NCBI RefSeq assembly: GCF_014695375.1
Contig: NZ_JACJOG010000016.1
Span: 1 to 54,329 of the forward strand
DNA length: 54,329 nt
Source: Coleofasciculus sp. FACHB-T130
GTDB taxonomy: Bacteria > Cyanobacteriota > Cyanobacteriia > Cyanobacteriales > FACHB-T130
Direction: 5' to 3'
The translations under genes were made by a program, and so were the position numbers. Under the pieces are notes generated by a model that searched no databases, was not told where the DNA came from, and was given only the letters and a program-made list of their open reading frames with translations. Of this stretch, positions 1 to 9,726 are shown piece after piece. Every line of letters starts with the position of its first letter. Positions within the stretch are counted from its first letter, which is position 1.

Positions 1-96
1 CGGACAGCGATGTCTTTCCGTTTTATGGAGTGGGTGAACGCTAATCGAGATGTATTCTCAGCCTATAAAGCTGCTTTGGGTTTTATTTGGGCTTGA
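1..96 (+). CDS. C-terminal end of an unidentified protein (partial)
   Basis: The first reading frame is open from base 1 to a TGA at 94-96 and encodes the last 31 residues of a protein whose beginning lies outside the window. The tail is rich in aromatic and hydrophobic residues (it contains FRFMEWVNANRD and ends in GFIWA) and could be the end of an enzyme or a membrane-associated protein. I do not recognise the family. It lies 71 bases upstream of the CFA-type methyltransferase on the same strand, so co-transcription is possible. Too short to exclude a chance open frame. Confidence 0.4.
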   Translation, partial: RTAMSFRFMEWVNANRDVFSAYKAALGFIWA

Positions 97-167
97 AATC
101 TGTTTAAGTCCCGTTAGAAGCGCTTTCCTTTTCCCAATGCGATCGCAGCAAAGCAATCAAAGCTTGG

Positions 168-1124
168 ATGGAAGCACTGAGTCTACCCCAATTGCCTTTA
201 TCGCAGCCAGAGAAATCACCTTGGCAGAAATTGATCGCTCATAGTCGCGATCGCGACTTGGCAGTTGTTCAATATCACTATGATGTCGGCAATGATTTTT
301 ACCGTCTTTGGCTCGATCCTTTACTCGTCTATTCTTGTGCCTATTTTGAACATCCTCAGATGAGCCTGCAAGAAGCTCAGCAGGCAAAGCTTGATTTGAT
401 CTGCCGTAAACTCCAATTAAAACCCGGTGAATATTTATTAGATATTGGCTGTGGCTGGGGAGCTTTGCTACGCTGGGCTGTAACTCATTACGGAGTGAAG
501 GGATATGGTATTACTCTGAGTAAAGAGCAGCTGGCTTTTAACCAACAAGCGATCGCCAAAGAAGATTTGGACACCCAGCTAAAAGTCGAGCTTCTCGACT
601 ATCGCAACTTACCCCAAACGCCAACCTTTGACAAAATTGTTTCAGTTGGGATGGTTGAACACGTAGGAATTAAAAACTACCCCATTTATTTTCAGAGTGC
701 CTTATCTACCTTGAAGCCTGGGGGTTTGTTTCTCAATCACGGCATCACCGCCTCAGAAAAATGGGACGGTTCCAGCCTCAACGAGCGCTTTGTTCAACGT
801 TATATCTTCCCAGACGGAGAGCTGTCCAGGTTGTCCGATTCTTTAGCTGTCGCTGAAGAGACGGGATGGGAGATTGTCGATGTTGATGCTTGGCGGATGC
901 ATTACGCCAAAACAATGCGCTGTTGGGCAGCTAATTTGGATGCAGTGATGGAGAAAGCGATCGCCCTCAGCAGTGAACGTAAAGTACGATTATGGCGGCT
1001 CTATCTCATCGGTTTCGCTCTTGCCTTTGAACAGAACCACATGGGGCTTTATCAAGTCCTATTGCGGCGACGAGCAGATAAAGCGTGGAAATTGCCGTTT
1101 ACCCGTAAAGATTGGTTATATTAA
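168..1124 (+). CDS. Cyclopropane-fatty-acyl-phospholipid synthase family methyltransferase
   Basis: 318 residues. Enzymes of this family transfer a methylene or methyl group from S-adenosylmethionine to a phospholipid acyl chain or a related lipid at the membrane surface. The order of family motifs is intact: the HYDVGNDFY entry motif near residue 37, the SAM-binding loop DIGCGWG at 92-98, a VGMVEHVG segment, the HGITASEKWDGSSLNERF segment, the D-WRMHYAKTMRCW stretch and the C-terminal FEQNHMGLYQVLL motif. It is shorter than E. coli Cfa (382 residues) because the N-terminal domain is missing, as in many cyanobacterial members. No good ribosome binding site precedes the ATG at 168, so the start is uncertain. 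The exact lipid substrate cannot be told from the sequence. Confidence 0.88.
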   Translation: MEALSLPQLPLSQPEKSPWQKLIAHSRDRDLAVVQYHYDVGNDFYRLWLDPLLVYSCAYFEHPQMSLQEAQQAKLDLICRKLQLKPGEYLLDIGCGWGALLRWAVTHYGVKGYGITLSKEQLAFNQQAIAKEDLDTQLKVELLDYRNLPQTPTFDKIVSVGMVEHVGIKNYPIYFQSALSTLKPGGLFLNHGITASEKWDGSSLNERFVQRYIFPDGELSRLSDSLAVAEETGWEIVDVDAWRMHYAKTMRCWAANLDAVMEKAIALSSERKVRLWRLYLIGFALAFEQNHMGLYQVLLRRRADKAWKLPFTRKDWLY

Positions 1125-1524
1125 GAGTTTTAATATTGCTTGTTTCTACTACACAGTGATGCCACAGCCGTCACTCTGTACAATCAGAATACTCACCGCC
1201 TTGGTAGACCACTATGCCCAGAAAACAGCAAAGCTGGATTGTTTTTTAGGCATCAAGAGCAGAATCAGCAATTCTGACACTGTGTTGCCAGCAGATTGAA
1301 CATTTAAATACAGAAGTTCTTACACTGATCCCCCGTTTAAATTTAGTCTGCGTCATTACTTTTGTCGCTAACCTTATACCAAAGATAGGCTGACAGCAAC
1401 ATTTGTAGCCAGATTATTAACTTTGCACTTTGGCGAACGATTACTGTATAAATACCCTGGCATATTCCTGACCAGTGGAACGCTGTATTTGACTCTAGTT
1501 GCCAGTTGAAACCCAAACCAAATT
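1125..1524. other. Intergenic region, no gene seen
   Basis: This 400-base stretch lies between the methyltransferase and the giant kinase. I see no credible ORF, RNA gene or repeat. A 108-codon frame that runs in from the preceding gene is an overlap shadow. The promoter of the giant kinase is presumably here, but I could not pick out a convincing -35/-10 pair. Confidence 0.5.
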
Positions 1525-4500
1525 ATGCTAAAAATTCCAGGTTATACAATCACATCAAAAATTTACGAGGGAACAAAAACCGTTGTTTATCGAGGATATC
1601 GCCATCATGATGAGCAACCTGTTATTGTTAAGAGTCTTTGGCAAGAGTATCCAGCTCTCACGGAAATTGCCAAGCTTAAACATCAATATGAAATTGCTTA
1701 TAACTTACCTATCCCAGGAATTGTTAAACCTTTAGAACTAGAAAAATATAATCAATATTGGTTTTTAATCTTGGAAGATTTTGGAGGAGATTCACTACAA
1801 AATTTTCTCTTAAAAAACAAAATTAATTTAAAAAGAAATATTCAAATAGTTATTAATGTTTCAGAAACAATTAGTCAACTCCATCAAAATAACATTATTC
1901 ATAAGGATATTAAGCCTCAAAATATCCTTATTAATCCGGAAACGGGATTGGTAAAAATTACCGATTTTAGCATTGCCTCGCGTCTGTCCAGAGAAAACCA
2001 GATGATTGGCAACCCCAATTTGCTAGAAGGCACCCTTGCATACATATCACCAGAGCAAACGGGGAGAATGAATCGCTCAATTGATTATCGTACCGACTTT
2101 TATTCCTTAGGTGTCACCTTTTACGAAATGCTAACTGGAAGGGTGCCTTTTCAATCTAACGATCCGATGGAGTTAGTTCACTGCCATATTGCCAGCCTTC
2201 CAATTCCACCCAATCATCTGAATCCAAACATTCCACCAGCGGTGTCTGACATCGTAATGAAATTATTATCTAAAAATGCTGAAGATCGCTATCAAAGTGC
2301 CTTTGGACTCAAGGCCGATCTAGAGACTTGTCTAACCCATCTAGAAAGTACAGGGAAAATTAGCGATTTCCCACTCGGTAGACACGATATCTCTGATAAA
2401 TTTCAAATCCCCCAAAAACTTTATGGTCGAGACTCTGAAATTGCTTCTCTAATGGCAGCTTTTGAAAGAGTCAGCCTTGGCTCGACTGAAATGATGCTAG
2501 TTTCAGGATTCTCTGGAATTGGTAAATCAGCTTTAGTTAATGAAATTCATAAACCAATTGTACGGCAAAGAGGCTATTTTATTTCCGGCAAGTTTGACCA
2601 ATTTAAACGGAATATTCCCTATGCTTCCTTAATTCAAGCTTTTCAAGAATTAGTTCGACAAATTTTAACAGAAACCCAAGAAAAAATAGACTTTTGGAAA
2701 ACACAACTATTAGAATCTCTAGGTTGCAACGGTCAAGTCATTATTGATGTAATTCCAGAAGTGGAACTCATTATCGGCAAACAGCCACCAGTTCCGGAAC
2801 TTGCTCCGACAGAAGCCCAAAATCGATTAAATTTAGTTTTTCAAAAGTTTCTCAGTGTTTTTACGACAAAAGACCATCCCCTAGTCTTATTTCTAGATGA
2901 CTTACAATGGGCCGATTCAGCCTCATTAAAATTAATTTATCTGCTAATGACCGATCCGGATAGTAAATACTTACTCATGATTGGGGCTTACCGAAATAAT
3001 GAAGTGAGTGCAACTCATCCTTTAATGCTGACATTGGACGAACTGAAAAAGAGCGATATTGCAGTAAATAATATCTCTCTGAACTCTTTGGTTATTAACA
3101 ATGTTAATTCACTGATTGCCGACACATTTAAATCTGAATCAACAAAAACGAATTCTTTGGCAAAGTTAGTTTTTAATAAAACTAATGGTAATCCCTTCTT
3201 TTTAACTCAGTTTTTAAAATCTCTTTATGAAGAAAATTTGTTTAACTTTAACTTAAAACAGGGATGTTGGCAGTGGGATCTGAAAAAAATTCGAGGAATG
3301 CAAATCACGGATAATGTAGTTGAGTTAATGGTGATAAAAGTTAAAAAGCTGTCTGAGTCTACTCAGAAATCCCTAAAACTTGCAGCTTGTATTGGCAACG
3401 AATTCAATTTAAAAGTTTTATCGATTGTTAATGAAAAGTCTCAGGTAGAAACTTCTGTTGAACTTAGGGAAGCCCTTAAGGAAGGGCTGATTCTACCCAT
3501 TGGGAATGCATATAAATACGTTCAAGATTATACAGAAGATACTTTAAATGTTTCTCTCAATAATGATTTAGCTGTTGCCTACAAATTTCTGCATGACCGC
3601 GTACAGCAGGCAGTTTATTCCTTAATACCAGAAACTGATAAACAACAGGTTCATCTCAAAGTAGGTCAGCTATTACTTAAAAATACAGATCGAGAAGAAC
3701 TAGAAGATAAAATTTTTGATATAGTTAATCAGCTTAATTGCGGCAAAGATATCATAACTAATCAAAAGGAAAGATATGAACTAGCAAATTTAAATCTAAC
3801 CGCTGGTAAAAAAGCAAAGCTATCTACAGCTTTTGAACCGGCATTAAAATATATAACTGCTGGAATGGAACTGCTTTCAGAGAAGGACTGGGAATTCCAG
3901 CATCCGTTAATATTATCTCTTTATAAAGAACGCGCAGAATGCGAATACCTGAACGGAAATATTGATAAATGTGAAAAGTTTTTTGAAATTATTTTAAATA
4001 AAGCCACGTCTAATTTAGAAAAAGCAAGTGTATATATTATGAAAATAATTATATATACAACTAACTTGATGAAAACTAAAGAAGCGATTGAAATCGGTAA
4101 AGCAGGATTGAGGTTATTTGGTATCTCTCTCCCCGATGGTGAAAAGGAACTAAGGAAACTAATAGAATCTGAGACCCAAAAGGTTAAAGCTAATCTGGCA
4201 GGGAGAGAGGTTAAAGATTTGATTGATGCGCCAGATATGACCGATTTGGAGAAAGTAGCTGCTACCAAAATTCTTATAAATATGACTCCGCCTGCCCGAT
4301 TTATTGGGAAGCATATATTTGATTCAATAATGTTAAAAATGGTGAATATATCTTTAAAATATGGCAATTCAAATGTTACTTCTTTTGCTTATATGTCCTA
4401 TGGATGGACTCTGGCAGGAAGAGATGAGTTTGAATCAGCTTATCAATATGGTGAATTAGCCTTAAAAGTGAATGAAAAATTTAATAATATAACTTTCAAA

Positions 4501-7500
4501 TGTAAACTCAACATGATTTTCGGTTCGTATATTAGTCACTGGAAAAATCATTTGAGGACAGAGTGTGAGGGATATCTAAAAAATGGTTTTCAGAACGGAA
4601 TTGAAATTGGCGATTTTCAATGGGCTACTTATTCAGCTTACTACCGAGCTGTTAAATTAACATTTAAAGGAGATAATTTGGATGAAGTTTATCAAGAAGC
4701 GCAAAGATATTTAGAGTTTACCTCTAAAAAGAAAATACGCTCTTTTATTGATATGTTTTTAGTCATCCAAAAGTTTGCTTTAAGTTTAAAAGGAGAAACA
4801 GAACAAAAAACAAGTTTTAACGATAATAATTTTAAAGAGGAAGAGCATTGGGATGAATTGAAAAAAGTTCCAGCTCTTTATGTTACTTATTGTATTTTAA
4901 AGGCTCAACTACTTTATTTATACGAGGAATATGATGATGCGATGAAAGCGATCGCAGAAGGGGAAACCCTGATCTCGATTCCTTTCGCGACCATCATGAT
5001 ACCGGAACATTATTTTTACTCTACTTTAATTCAAACAGCTTTTTATCCTACTTTGCTGGAAGCAGAGAAAGAGCAGGCAATGAAAAATATATTGATAAAT
5101 CTGGAAAAGATGAGGAAGTGGTCTGAAGCTTGCCCAGACAACTTTTTGCACAAATATTTACTAATGTCCGCTGAAATAGCGCGAATTACCGGCAAAGAGG
5201 GGGAGGCTTTGGATTTATATGAAAAGTCAATTAACTCAGCTAGAGAAAATGATTATATCCAGAACGAAGCGATAGCCAATGAACTAGCGGCAAAGTTCTT
5301 TCTCGGTAAAGGATACACTGTGCTGGCAAAAGCCCATATTCTGGAAGCTCACTATGGCTATCTTAAATGGGGCGCGATCGCTAAAGTGAATGATGTGGAA
5401 GAAAAATATCCGCAGTTCTTTTCCGGAGTATCTGTAACCGGCAAAGCTGGGAGTCTGAGCAACATAATTTCTTCTAGTACTGGCAGCGATTCGGGATTGT
5501 TGGATGTAACGACAGTCGTGAAAGCCAGCCAAACCTTAGCGAGTGAGATCGTTTTAGACAAGTTGTTAGAAAAGTTGATGAAAATTGTGATTGAGAATGC
5601 TGGAGCGCAGAAAGGCTTTCTCATTCTGGAAGAATCAGGCAACTTAGCGATCGCTGCTGAGGGAGAAGTTGATCGGGCTGAGGTAACTGTTCTCCAATTT
5701 ATTCCCGTAGAATCCAGTCAGAAGGTTTCTCCTGCTATTGTCAATTATGTAAAAAGAACGAAGAATAATTTAGTTTTAAACGATGCCACTAACCAAGGCT
5801 TATTTAAATCAGATTCTTACGTTTTACAATATCAGCCTAAATCTATATTATGTCTTCCCATTATTAAGCAAACGCATCTAATTGGTCTGCTTTATCTTGA
5901 AAACAATCTGACGACTAATGCTTTTACACCTGACCGATTGAAAGTTTTGGAAATGCTGTCTTCTCAAATTGCTATCTCTCTAGAGAATGCCAAACTCTAT
6001 GATGAGATGACAGCATTAAATGCTGACCTCAAGCAAGAAATTGACGAGCGCAAGCAGGCAGAAAATCGCTTACGCGAAAGCGAAGAGCGATTTCGATTGA
6101 TTGCCGAAACTACTCCGGTTCCTCTACTGATAAGTCGTGTATCTGACAGCCAAATTCTGTATGCGAATATGGCGTGTAGCTCAACTTTGGGTCTATCCAC
6201 GCAAGAATTGATAGATCGTCAGGCACAAGAATTTCATTACGATCCTGAGGCTCGAAAAGAGTTGCTGAAGATACTGGCTAAAAATGGGTACGTCCGCAAC
6301 TACGAATTTCAGGCGAAAAAGGTAGATGGAACGCCATTTTGGATTAATTTATCCATTCAGCCAATCGCATTCAACGGCGAGCAAGCAATGCTGAGTGGAT
6401 TCCAAGACATTACCGAACGCAAACGGATGGAGGAGTTAAAAGACGAGTTTCTGGCAAATACCTCCCACGAACTCCGCACCCCGCTTAATGGCATCATTGG
6501 CATTACCGAATCTTTGATAGATGGTGTAACGGGGCATTTGCCTGAGAAGACAATTTATAATCTATCGATGGTAGTATCGAGCGCTCACCGGCTATCCAAT
6601 TTGATCAACGATATCCTTGATTTTTCTAAACTGAAACATGGAAATCTACCACTTAAAATCAAGCCGGTGGGAATGAGAGAAATTACCAACGTAGTGCTGA
6701 CTCTCAGCCAGCCTCTAATTGGTAAGAAATCTTTGCAACTGCTCAATAAAATTTCTCCCAATACACCGTCTGTTAATGCTGATGAAGATCGGGTGCAACA
6801 AATTCTCTACAACCTGGTCGGAAATGCTATTAAATTTACTGATTCTGGTGTAGTAGAAGTGTCGGCATCTGTGGTCGAGGAGGAGCAGAAGGAAGATTCT
6901 TCTAACGCTGAATATTTACCTTATCTAGCGATTACCGTTGCCGATACGGGAATTGGTATTCCCCCAGAGAAATTTGGCAAAATCTTTGAATCTTTTGAAC
7001 AAGCTGATGGCTCAACAGCAAGAATTTATGGAGGGACTGGTCTTGGTCTGGCGATTACTAAAAAGCTAGTGGAATTGCACAATGGGGAAATTTGCGTAGA
7101 ATCTCAAATGGGCGTTGGTTCCCAATTTACGTTTACCCTACCCCTCTCGAAAGAGGTGAAGGTTGAAGAATTGAAGGTTGAAGAAAGGTTTAAGTTTAAA
7201 GAATTGAAACCTCGACTTGGAAACCTGCAACCTGCTAAACAGCAATTTGCAACCCAAAGTGGCGACATCAAGATTTTGATAGTGGATGATGAGCCAGTTA
7301 ACGTGCAGGTGCTGGTCAACTATCTATCGGAGCAAAACTATTCCTTAACTCAAGCCTTTAATGGCATAGAAGCATTGGCAGCGATCGCGCAGGGGTTAAG
7401 ACCTGACATCATTTTATTGGATGTAATGATGCCGCGCATGACTGGCTATGAAGTTTGCAAGAAAATTCGCGAACAGTATTCGCTGAACGAACTTCCCATT

Positions 7501-8586
7501 TTGATGTTAACTGCCAAAAATCAAGTATCAGACCTGGTAGAAGGATTTAAGTCTGGTGCCAACGACTATCTCATTAAACCAATCTCGAAAAATGAACTTC
7601 TAGCACGCATCAACCTTCATCTTCAGTTATCTAATCTGGAGGCGCTGCGGCAAGCAGAAGCGCGAGAACGAGAGAAAGCACAACAGCTAGAACTCACTTT
7701 AAGCGCATTGCAACGCACCCAAGCCCAGCTGATTCAGGCAGAAAAAATGTCTAGTATTGGGCAACTGGTGGCGGGAGTAGCCCATGAAATTAACAACCCA
7801 GTCAATTTTATTTACGGCAATCTTGCCCCTACAAATGACTATGCGCGAGACTTGCTCAATCTTATACAGATGTATGAGCAGTTTTACCCCAATCCAGTTC
7901 CAGAAATTCAGCGAGAGATGGAGACAATTGAATTGGAATATTTGAAAGAAGACTTCCCAAAAATCTTGTCTTCCATGCAGGTAGGAGCCGAACGTATCCA
8001 ATCCATTGTGCTGTCATTGAGAAACTTCTCGCGCTTGGATGAAGCAGAAATGAAGCCAGTAGATATTCATTCAGGCATTGAATCTACCTTGTTAATTTTG
8101 CAGCATCGGCTCAAACCCCAGAAAAAACGATTGGGGATTGAGGTGGTTAAAGAATTTGCTCGCCTGCCTAAAGTGGCCTGTTATGCAGGTCAGTTGAATC
8201 AGGTATTTATGAATATTCTCAGTAATGCAATCGATGCCTTAGAAGAGGTTTGTGGTTTATCGTTCGCGGGTCATGACCATGAACAATCAACCATGAATCA
8301 TGAACAATCACCTACGATTTGGATTCGCACCTCTGTTGTAGAGGAGGATCGGGTTGCAATCCGGATTGGGAATAATGGGCCTAGCATGACAGAGGAAGTG
8401 CAAAAGAAGATATTTGACCCCTTCTTTACGACGAAGCCGGTGGGAGCTGGCACTGGCTTGGGATTGTCTATCAGCTACTCGATTGTGGTGGAACGTCACG
8501 GGGGACAGATTCGCTGTATTTCGTCACCCTTACAGGGCGTAGAGTTTATTATAGAGATTCCGATTCAGCAGCAAAAAAAAGGCTGA
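1525..8586 (+). CDS. Giant Ser/Thr kinase - STAND ATPase - GAF - PAS - double histidine kinase hybrid
   Basis: 2353 residues. Domains in order: a Ser/Thr protein kinase (about 1-270) with Lys36, the catalytic HKDIKPQN loop (Asp128) and a DFS instead of DFG motif at 147-149; a STAND-like ATPase with Walker A GFSGIGKS (328-335) and a Walker B near LVLFLDDLQW; a long helical TPR-like region (about 700-1300); GAF (about 1340-1490); PAS (about 1520-1635); a first histidine kinase (His1648, then HATPase); a receiver with Asp1921/Asp1922, phosphoacceptor Asp1966 and Lys2018; and a second histidine kinase (His2087 in VAGVAHEINNP, then HATPase). This matches the multi-sensor signal transduction multi-kinase type of filamentous cyanobacteria. 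No membrane segment is evident, so it is probably cytoplasmic. The signal sensed is unknown. Heptanucleotide repeats encode the linker before the receiver and an insert in the second HATPase. Confidence 0.92.
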   Translation: MLKIPGYTITSKIYEGTKTVVYRGYRHHDEQPVIVKSLWQEYPALTEIAKLKHQYEIAYNLPIPGIVKPLELEKYNQYWFLILEDFGGDSLQNFLLKNKINLKRNIQIVINVSETISQLHQNNIIHKDIKPQNILINPETGLVKITDFSIASRLSRENQMIGNPNLLEGTLAYISPEQTGRMNRSIDYRTDFYSLGVTFYEMLTGRVPFQSNDPMELVHCHIASLPIPPNHLNPNIPPAVSDIVMKLLSKNAEDRYQSAFGLKADLETCLTHLESTGKISDFPLGRHDISDKFQIPQKLYGRDSEIASLMAAFERVSLGSTEMMLVSGFSGIGKSALVNEIHKPIVRQRGYFISGKFDQFKRNIPYASLIQAFQELVRQILTETQEKIDFWKTQLLESLGCNGQVIIDVIPEVELIIGKQPPVPELAPTEAQNRLNLVFQKFLSVFTTKDHPLVLFLDDLQWADSASLKLIYLLMTDPDSKYLLMIGAYRNNEVSATHPLMLTLDELKKSDIAVNNISLNSLVINNVNSLIADTFKSESTKTNSLAKLVFNKTNGNPFFLTQFLKSLYEENLFNFNLKQGCWQWDLKKIRGMQITDNVVELMVIKVKKLSESTQKSLKLAACIGNEFNLKVLSIVNEKSQVETSVELREALKEGLILPIGNAYKYVQDYTEDTLNVSLNNDLAVAYKFLHDRVQQAVYSLIPETDKQQVHLKVGQLLLKNTDREELEDKIFDIVNQLNCGKDIITNQKERYELANLNLTAGKKAKLSTAFEPALKYITAGMELLSEKDWEFQHPLILSLYKERAECEYLNGNIDKCEKFFEIILNKATSNLEKASVYIMKIIIYTTNLMKTKEAIEIGKAGLRLFGISLPDGEKELRKLIESETQKVKANLAGREVKDLIDAPDMTDLEKVAATKILINMTPPARFIGKHIFDSIMLKMVNISLKYGNSNVTSFAYMSYGWTLAGRDEFESAYQYGELALKVNEKFNNITFKCKLNMIFGSYISHWKNHLRTECEGYLKNGFQNGIEIGDFQWATYSAYYRAVKLTFKGDNLDEVYQEAQRYLEFTSKKKIRSFIDMFLVIQKFALSLKGETEQKTSFNDNNFKEEEHWDELKKVPALYVTYCILKAQLLYLYEEYDDAMKAIAEGETLISIPFATIMIPEHYFYSTLIQTAFYPTLLEAEKEQAMKNILINLEKMRKWSEACPDNFLHKYLLMSAEIARITGKEGEALDLYEKSINSARENDYIQNEAIANELAAKFFLGKGYTVLAKAHILEAHYGYLKWGAIAKVNDVEEKYPQFFSGVSVTGKAGSLSNIISSSTGSDSGLLDVTTVVKASQTLASEIVLDKLLEKLMKIVIENAGAQKGFLILEESGNLAIAAEGEVDRAEVTVLQFIPVESSQKVSPAIVNYVKRTKNNLVLNDATNQGLFKSDSYVLQYQPKSILCLPIIKQTHLIGLLYLENNLTTNAFTPDRLKVLEMLSSQIAISLENAKLYDEMTALNADLKQEIDERKQAENRLRESEERFRLIAETTPVPLLISRVSDSQILYANMACSSTLGLSTQELIDRQAQEFHYDPEARKELLKILAKNGYVRNYEFQAKKVDGTPFWINLSIQPIAFNGEQAMLSGFQDITERKRMEELKDEFLANTSHELRTPLNGIIGITESLIDGVTGHLPEKTIYNLSMVVSSAHRLSNLINDILDFSKLKHGNLPLKIKPVGMREITNVVLTLSQPLIGKKSLQLLNKISPNTPSVNADEDRVQQILYNLVGNAIKFTDSGVVEVSASVVEEEQKEDSSNAEYLPYLAITVADTGIGIPPEKFGKIFESFEQADGSTARIYGGTGLGLAITKKLVELHNGEICVESQMGVGSQFTFTLPLSKEVKVEELKVEERFKFKELKPRLGNLQPAKQQFATQSGDIKILIVDDEPVNVQVLVNYLSEQNYSLTQAFNGIEALAAIAQGLRPDIILLDVMMPRMTGYEVCKKIREQYSLNELPILMLTAKNQVSDLVEGFKSGANDYLIKPISKNELLARINLHLQLSNLEALRQAEAREREKAQQLELTLSALQRTQAQLIQAEKMSSIGQLVAGVAHEINNPVNFIYGNLAPTNDYARDLLNLIQMYEQFYPNPVPEIQREMETIELEYLKEDFPKILSSMQVGAERIQSIVLSLRNFSRLDEAEMKPVDIHSGIESTLLILQHRLKPQKKRLGIEVVKEFARLPKVACYAGQLNQVFMNILSNAIDALEEVCGLSFAGHDHEQSTMNHEQSPTIWIRTSVVEEDRVAIRIGNNGPSMTEEVQKKIFDPFFTTKPVGAGTGLGLSISYSIVVERHGGQIRCISSPLQGVEFIIEIPIQQQKKG
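7155..7208 (+). repeat. STRR-like heptad region in the linker before the receiver
   Basis: Within the giant kinase gene, AGGTTGA/AGAATTG-type heptamers follow each other and encode a charged linker (KVEELKVEERFKFKELK) between the first HATPase and the receiver. The repetition is imperfect. It resembles the degenerate 7-base short tandem repeats of filamentous cyanobacteria. Confidence 0.55.
8271..8312 (+). repeat. Six heptanucleotide tandem repeats (STRR) inside a coding sequence
   Basis: Six consecutive 7-mers (TCATGAC, CATGAAC, AATCAAC, CATGAAT, CATGAAC, AATCACC) make 42 bases, exactly 14 codons. They encode a polar insert (HDHEQSTMNHEQSP) in a loop of the second HATPase domain of the giant kinase. 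The reading frame is preserved because six heptamers are a multiple of three. Confidence 0.8.
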
Positions 8587-8733
8587 TATAGACCAGGAGC
8601 AATCAAAATGAAGACTTCTGGCGTCAGGTGCAAAGCGAATCATTTTCTTTGAGAGGCATCGCCCAACCGCTGACCAATTTACCGTAAAGTAACAGCATCT
8701 GGAATGCCCGAATTGCTAAATCCCAAAAAATGT

Positions 8734-8739
8734 TATACT
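8734..8739 (+). promoter_or_regulatory. Probable -10 element of tRNA-Arg
   Basis: TATACT lies 14 bases before the first base of the mature tRNA. The only -35-like sequence, TTGCTA at 8713-8718, is at a short 15-base spacing, so only the -10 is supported. Confidence 0.4.
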
Positions 8740-8752
8740 ATTCAAGTTATTA

Positions 8753-8825
8753 GGGCATGTAGCTCAGTGGATAGAGCATCAGATTCCGGTTCTGAGGGTC
8801 GGGGGTTCGAATCCCTCCATGCTCG
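8753..8825 (+). tRNA. tRNA-Arg (anticodon CCG)
   Basis: A complete 73-base cloverleaf. The acceptor stem GGGCATG pairs with CATGCTC with one G-U pair; the D stem is GCTC/GAGC; the anticodon stem TCAGA/TCTGA encloses loop TTCCGGT with anticodon CCG; the T arm GGGGG-TTCGAAT-CCCTC has one G-U pair; the discriminator base is G. CCA is not encoded. It reads CGG arginine codons. It stands alone between the giant kinase and a convergent methyltransferase gene, with a hairpin directly downstream. Confidence 0.96.
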
Positions 8826-8838
8826 TTGAAAGCTCTAA

Positions 8839-8868
8839 AAAGAAGAGGCGCGATCGCGTCTCTTCTTT
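8839..8868. terminator. Bidirectional hairpin with HIP1 core downstream of tRNA-Arg
   Basis: AAAGAAGAG and CTCTTCTTT form a 9-bp outer stem that continues through a G-U pair into GCGC/GCGC around GATC, so the HIP1-like GCGATCGC is the apex. The stem starts with A and ends with T runs, so it can act as a rho-independent terminator for the tRNA (plus) and for the convergent methyltransferase gene (minus), whose stop is 12 bases away. Confidence 0.75.
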
Positions 8869-8880
8869 AGCCTTTAAACT

Positions 8881-9726
8881 TTAACCTTTCGAGTAAACGC
8901 AATAACCACTCGCCAAAATCCCTTTTAAAAATTTGGAAGGATTCACTTCCCGCTCAATATCTGGCGAAGCAGAAATATCAACTCCCCTCAGTTGTTCTGG
9001 TAGCAGGGCAGATTTATGGGGTTTTATCATGTATTGGGGGCATTTTTGCGAGAGTTGGGAATTTTTCAGCAGCCAGTTGATTTCCCGCAACGAGTATTGC
9101 TTTAAATCGGCTAAATTGAGTCCGGATTTCCTGACTTTCCTCAAAACGTTATCCAGAATATTTGCCGGACAGTATCGGTTGTAAAATAAATCCTCAAAAA
9201 TAAAGACTCCCCCTGGCTTGATGACACGAGCAATTTCTGCCAGGTTCTTGCTGAGTTGTTGTTTTTCTAGGTGAAGAAAAACACTACTTGAGATTACAAA
9301 TTCTATTGAATTGTCCTCAAAGGGCAACTGACCCATTGGCATACAAATCAAAGAAAAATCCGATGAAGAGAATAAATTGTATGCCTTATGAAAGGTCAAC
9401 ATCCGACGCAGCATATTTTCGGAAATATCTATTCCGTAATACTGATTGCAGGTAATTTTTTTTTGTTTTGAAAGATAGGCAGCATGTCTGCCATATCCAC
9501 AACCCAGATCCAAAATCGAATCAAAATGTTTGCCTGTCGGAATATTCTCCCAAATTTCTTTAGGAGTTTTTTGAGAAGGGGTAGTTTGTTCCCATTGCAG
9601 TGAAGCTTTCTCCCAGATTTGCTTCAGATTCAATCTGGAATCAGCTTCATAGTTTTTCGGGAAAAATATCTCATTGAGCAGTTGAAAATTGTTTAACTGA
9701 AGTTGAGATTTTTTTAAGGTCGGCAT
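8881..9726 (-). CDS. Class I SAM-dependent methyltransferase (Methyltransf_11 type)
   Basis: 281 residues from the ATG at 9726. A TTG three codons upstream (9735) extends the frame but is too close to the strong GGAGGAGA ribosome binding site, whereas the ATG has suitable spacing. The fold is marked by the SAM-binding loop ILDLGCGYGRHAAYL, the acidic end of strand 2 (YYGIDIS), LPFEDNSIEFVISSSVFLHL (motifs II/III) and IKPGGVFIFEDLFY after motif III. The substrate cannot be assigned; small-molecule or lipid methylation is possible. It lies downstream of kaiC on the same strand, 426 bases away beyond a hairpin, so it is probably not part of the clock operon. Confidence 0.82.
   Translation of the reverse strand: MPTLKKSQLQLNNFQLLNEIFFPKNYEADSRLNLKQIWEKASLQWEQTTPSQKTPKEIWENIPTGKHFDSILDLGCGYGRHAAYLSKQKKITCNQYYGIDISENMLRRMLTFHKAYNLFSSSDFSLICMPMGQLPFEDNSIEFVISSSVFLHLEKQQLSKNLAEIARVIKPGGVFIFEDLFYNRYCPANILDNVLRKVRKSGLNLADLKQYSLREINWLLKNSQLSQKCPQYMIKPHKSALLPEQLRGVDISASPDIEREVNPSKFLKGILASGYCVYSKG

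Noticed and set aside
3921-4367. 148-codon minus-strand frame inside the giant kinase
   Set aside because: Antisense shadow in an AT-rich part of a continuous large gene.
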